Source: an uncultured Bacilli bacterium (GTDB taxonomy: Bacteria; Bacillota_I; Bacilli_A; RF39; UBA660). From it: a DNA stretch of 14,895 nt. A model generated the notes under the pieces. It saw only the letters and a program-made list of their open reading frames with translations. It was not told the origin of the DNA and searched no databases. This document shows positions 13,123-14,895 of the stretch, piece by piece. The stretch covers positions 1 to 14,895 of the forward strand of contig CANQDB010000025.1 of assembly GCA_947591175.1 (NCBI GenBank). Reading direction: 5' to 3'. How positions within the stretch are numbered: position 1 is the stretch's first letter; each line of letters starts with the position of its first letter. The translations under genes were made by a program, and so were the position numbers.

Positions 13123-13440
13123 ATGATGAAAAAATTATTATCTCTATTACTCTTAAGTCCTCTTTTATTTTGTCCTTTCCAAGTGAAAGCAGATGGCCTT
13201 GATTTAAATACTACTTCAACTCCTTCTCCTGCTTCAGATAGTACTGATTCCTCGACTAGTCAAAATAGCATCTCAGGTATAAGTGGTTACAATAAGTTTT
13301 CAAATGAAGTAGAACGTCAAGAAGTAAAATCAGGAAACGAAAAACAAAGTAATGTCTTACCTCTAACTGTTACCCTTTTAGCAACAGGCGGAGTTGGCGG
13401 AAGTTACTTTTTCTATCAAACCAAAATGAAAAGAAGATAA
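13123..13440 (+). CDS. Small secreted or membrane-anchored protein of unknown function
   Basis: A 105-residue protein with a clear signal peptide (MMKKLLSLLLLSPLLFCPFQVKA is too long to be cytoplasmic; cleavage likely after residue 24), a Ser/Thr/Pro-rich stretch (28-55), a charged part (56-76), a hydrophobic segment (79-99) and a KMKRR tail. This end looks like a cell-wall sorting signal, with LPLTV where LPxTG is expected; the Gly is missing. The sequence before Cys17 (LLF) is a poor lipobox, so a lipoprotein is unlikely. ATG at 13123 or 13126 is possible; the second has the better distance to AAGGAAG. The RBS lies in an 11-bp hairpin. The stop is directly adjacent to that of the convergent nth gene. 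No homologue is recognised. It may be a small surface protein or a membrane peptide. Confidence 0.72.
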   Translation: MMKKLLSLLLLSPLLFCPFQVKADGLDLNTTSTPSPASDSTDSSTSQNSISGISGYNKFSNEVERQEVKSGNEKQSNVLPLTVTLLATGGVGGSYFFYQTKMKRR

Positions 13441-13466
13441 CTAACGTACGGTTACCTTCTTTTTTA
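13429..13466. terminator. Bidirectional terminator shared by the small secreted gene and nth
   Basis: AAAAGAAGaTAAC and GTTAcCTTCTTTT pair around the two abutting stop codons, with T-runs on both sides. The mismatch on the plus strand becomes a G-U pair on the minus strand. Each gene's terminator uses the other's coding end. Confidence 0.7.
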
Positions 13467-14091
13467 AACTCTTTTTATAATAAGGGCACTCTTCCTTCAT
13501 TTTACATTCTTGACAGTTAGGTTTCATTGCTTTACAGTGATATCTTCCAAAGAAGACCATTTGATGATGCCGTTTACCCCACAAAGATTTAGGAAAGACC
13601 TTCATAAGTTTCTTTTCAACTGTAAGCACCGAATCCTTTTCTTTAGCCAAACCTAAACGTTTACTAACACGTTCGACATGGGTATCGACAGCAATTGCAG
13701 CCTCTCCAAATAAGACACTAAGTACGACATTAGTAGTCTTTCTACCAACACCCGGAAGACTTTCTAAATAGGCTCGATCATTGGGTACTACTCCACCTTG
13801 TTCCGTCGCTAGGCGATAAGCGATTTGCTTAATAAACTGAGCCTTTTTTTGAAATGTCCCAATCGGTTTAATTATCTTTATAATATCTTCTATATCCGCT
13901 TTATATAGTTCTTCCAAAGTAGGATACTTTTCAAAAAGAATAGGCGTTACCGAGTTAACTCTTTTATCGGTCGTTTGAGCACTCATAACGACAGCTAACA
14001 ACAACTCGTAATCTTTAGTAAAACGTAATTCACATAAAGCATTAGGATATAATTCGTCCAAATAAGCCCCAAATACTACACCCTTATTCAT
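13441..14091 (-). CDS. nth: Endonuclease III (DNA glycosylase/AP lyase)
   Basis: A 216-residue base-excision repair enzyme that removes oxidised pyrimidines and nicks the abasic site. The helix-hairpin-helix LPGVGRKTTN holds the catalytic Lys, and VDTHVERVSKRLG holds the catalytic Asp. The C-terminal iron-sulfur cluster motif C-x6-C-x2-C-x5-C is complete (in CKAMKPNC, CQEC, CKMKEEC), so the cluster-bearing form is expected. The start is taken as ATG at 14091, overlapping the dnaD end by eight bases, with an upstream GAGG at nine bases; a second ATG three codons earlier is possible. The much longer open frame upstream lies inside dnaD and is not used. dnaD-nth is the Bacillus order. Confidence 0.95.
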   Translation of the reverse strand: MNKGVVFGAYLDELYPNALCELRFTKDYELLLAVVMSAQTTDKRVNSVTPILFEKYPTLEELYKADIEDIIKIIKPIGTFQKKAQFIKQIAYRLATEQGGVVPNDRAYLESLPGVGRKTTNVVLSVLFGEAAIAVDTHVERVSKRLGLAKEKDSVLTVEKKLMKVFPKSLWGKRHHQMVFFGRYHCKAMKPNCQECKMKEECPYYKKSLKKKVTVR

Positions 14092-14755
14092 CCTCGTCAT
14101 CCTCATCAAACCAATTGTAATCAAAGGTCTCAACTTTTGGTTTTTCCTTTTTCTCTCGACGCATTTTCTCATTCTTAGCCACATCGTCAACTGTCTTAAA
14201 GCCTTTACGATTCCACTCGTAAAGAATCTTGTCAATATAACGTAAATTCAAAGCCCCATAATAAGTAGCTTCTTTCAAGGCTCTTAAAATTAATTCTTCA
14301 GACGTTCCACTATCTTGCCATGCCTTAATAATCTCGTACTCCATTGGACTTAGTGTCCTACCAAATTCCTGTTCGAACTTAGTAAAGAGATTCGTACTAT
14401 CACTTTCTTGATGCTGATTTATCTCATCCGCTAAAAAAAGACCCAATTTCTCATAAAATAACGATAAATCGACGTATTCTTCCATAATACCCTTTTCATT
14501 TTTAACTACCGAAACATTTAATAACTTCTTTTCTGTTAAAGCCGAAATAAACTCCATAACCTTAGGTAATTCATAATTCAAATCTTCTTTAATTTTCATA
14601 GGATTAAACGGAAACTTTTCCCCTTGGTTAACAAGATAGAGCAAAAAAACAAACTCATCCATCGAGAGAGACAATTTTTCTCTTTGCTCAAAAAGATAAA
14701 GAGGCACTACAAAATAACCTTTTTTCAAAAGTTGCAACAAATGGTCCATTTTCAT
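14084..14755 (-). CDS. dnaD: DNA replication initiation protein DnaD
   Basis: A 223-residue primosome component that helps load the replicative helicase at oriC and at restart sites. The N-terminal winged-helix oligomerisation domain spans about residues 1-105. The C-terminal DnaD/DnaB-like domain spans about 120-185 and ends with the diagnostic YxxxIxxxW motif (Y173, I177, W181). The following tail is basic, then strongly acidic (FDEDDEDE). The ATG has GAGGTGA seven bases upstream; a second ATG two codons later is less well placed. The gene has its own promoter (14782-14810) and is coupled to nth by an 8-base overlap. Length fits the family. Confidence 0.93.
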   Translation of the reverse strand: MKMDHLLQLLKKGYFVVPLYLFEQREKLSLSMDEFVFLLYLVNQGEKFPFNPMKIKEDLNYELPKVMEFISALTEKKLLNVSVVKNEKGIMEEYVDLSLFYEKLGLFLADEINQHQESDSTNLFTKFEQEFGRTLSPMEYEIIKAWQDSGTSEELILRALKEATYYGALNLRYIDKILYEWNRKGFKTVDDVAKNEKMRREKKEKPKVETFDYNWFDEDDEDE

Positions 14756-14781
14756 TTTACCATCACCTCAAATATAGTGTT

Positions 14782-14810
14782 ATTATAGCACAATTCCTCT
14801 TAATTCCCAA
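14782..14810 (-). promoter_or_regulatory. dnaD-nth promoter
   Basis: TATAAT (-10, 14787-14782) with an extended TGC before it, and TTGGGA (-35, 14810-14805) at a 17-bp spacer on the minus strand. Confidence 0.7.
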
Positions 14811-14814
14811 AACA

Positions 14815-14895
14815 TTAATATGTCTCGACTAAATACTTTTCGATAATTTCTTTTTCGTTGGCCAAGTATTTATTTAAAATCTTTTTCTCTAAATC
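14815..14895 (-). CDS. C-terminal end of an unidentified protein (cut by the window edge)
   Basis: The minus strand is open from the right edge for 26 codons to a TAA at 14815-14817. The residues are charged and helical (KKILNKYLANEKEIIEKYL region), unlike random translation. It ends five bases before the dnaD -35 box. In Bacillus asnS lies upstream of dnaD, but this tail does not let me confirm or name it. Confidence 0.5.
   Translation of the reverse strand, partial: DLEKKILNKYLANEKEIIEKYLVETY

Noticed and set aside
14092..14235. 48-codon N-terminal extension of nth
   Set aside because: It lies inside dnaD in another frame and does not resemble endonuclease III, whose homology starts after the ATG at 14091.
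1..14895. CRISPR arrays, insertion sequences, tRNA genes or prophage genes
   Set aside because: No regularly spaced repeats, transposase motifs, tRNA cloverleaf ends or phage structural genes were seen; RecU and DnaD are the chromosomal forms in conserved neighbourhoods.

Overview
The window is AT-rich bacterial chromosome, apparently from a walled low-GC Firmicute (class Bacilli). The exact order cannot be fixed from sequence alone; an uncultured gut lineage near the Erysipelotrichales or the Mollicutes-like Bacilli would fit. The reasons are the gene set (RecU, GpsB, DnaD, a class A PBP, a short RodZ-like protein and a Bacillus-type RNase P RNA) and its order. gpsB-rnpB, recU-PBP1, dnaD-nth and rodZ(ymfM)-pgsA-recA are neighbourhoods also seen in Bacillus. 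UGA behaves as a stop (rodZ ends in an ATGA overlap with pgsA), so the Mycoplasma code is not in use.

Layout. On the minus strand, positions 66-3906 hold a metal-resistance and accessory block: a truncated YitT membrane protein, a Zn/Cd/Pb P-type ATPase, its CadC/ArsR-type repressor with two operator palindromes built into one promoter, and a metallo-beta-lactamase-fold hydrolase. Next, still on the minus strand, come recA, pgsA, a short rodZ-like gene, the RNase P RNA gene (rnpB) and gpsB. Positions 7071-8572 carry three genes I cannot assign: a 43-residue basic protein and two related proteins with a coiled-coil, two-helix membrane hairpin, coiled-coil layout. This cassette is divergent from recU-PBP1 (8709-12235, plus strand). 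After a bidirectional terminator follow a ZIP-family metal transporter (minus), a small secreted or membrane-anchored protein (plus), nth and dnaD (minus), and the last 26 codons of an unidentified gene at the right edge.

How it fits together. Most of the core genes serve envelope growth and division (PBP1, GpsB, RodZ-like protein, PgsA) or DNA repair and replication (RecA, RecU, Nth, DnaD). The unknown coiled-coil cassette sits between gpsB and recU-PBP1, which makes an envelope or division role a reasonable but unproven guess. Metal handling appears twice: efflux (CadA/CadC) and ZIP transport. Intergenic space is very small. Several terminators overlap stop codons or run straight into the next gene's ribosome binding site.

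The points most worth following are the unknown coiled-coil cassette, an RBS-masking hairpin before the small secreted protein, the dual-operator cad promoter, a Glu-to-Asp change at a conserved PBP1 glycosyltransferase position, and the tight gpsB-rnpB-rodZ packing.
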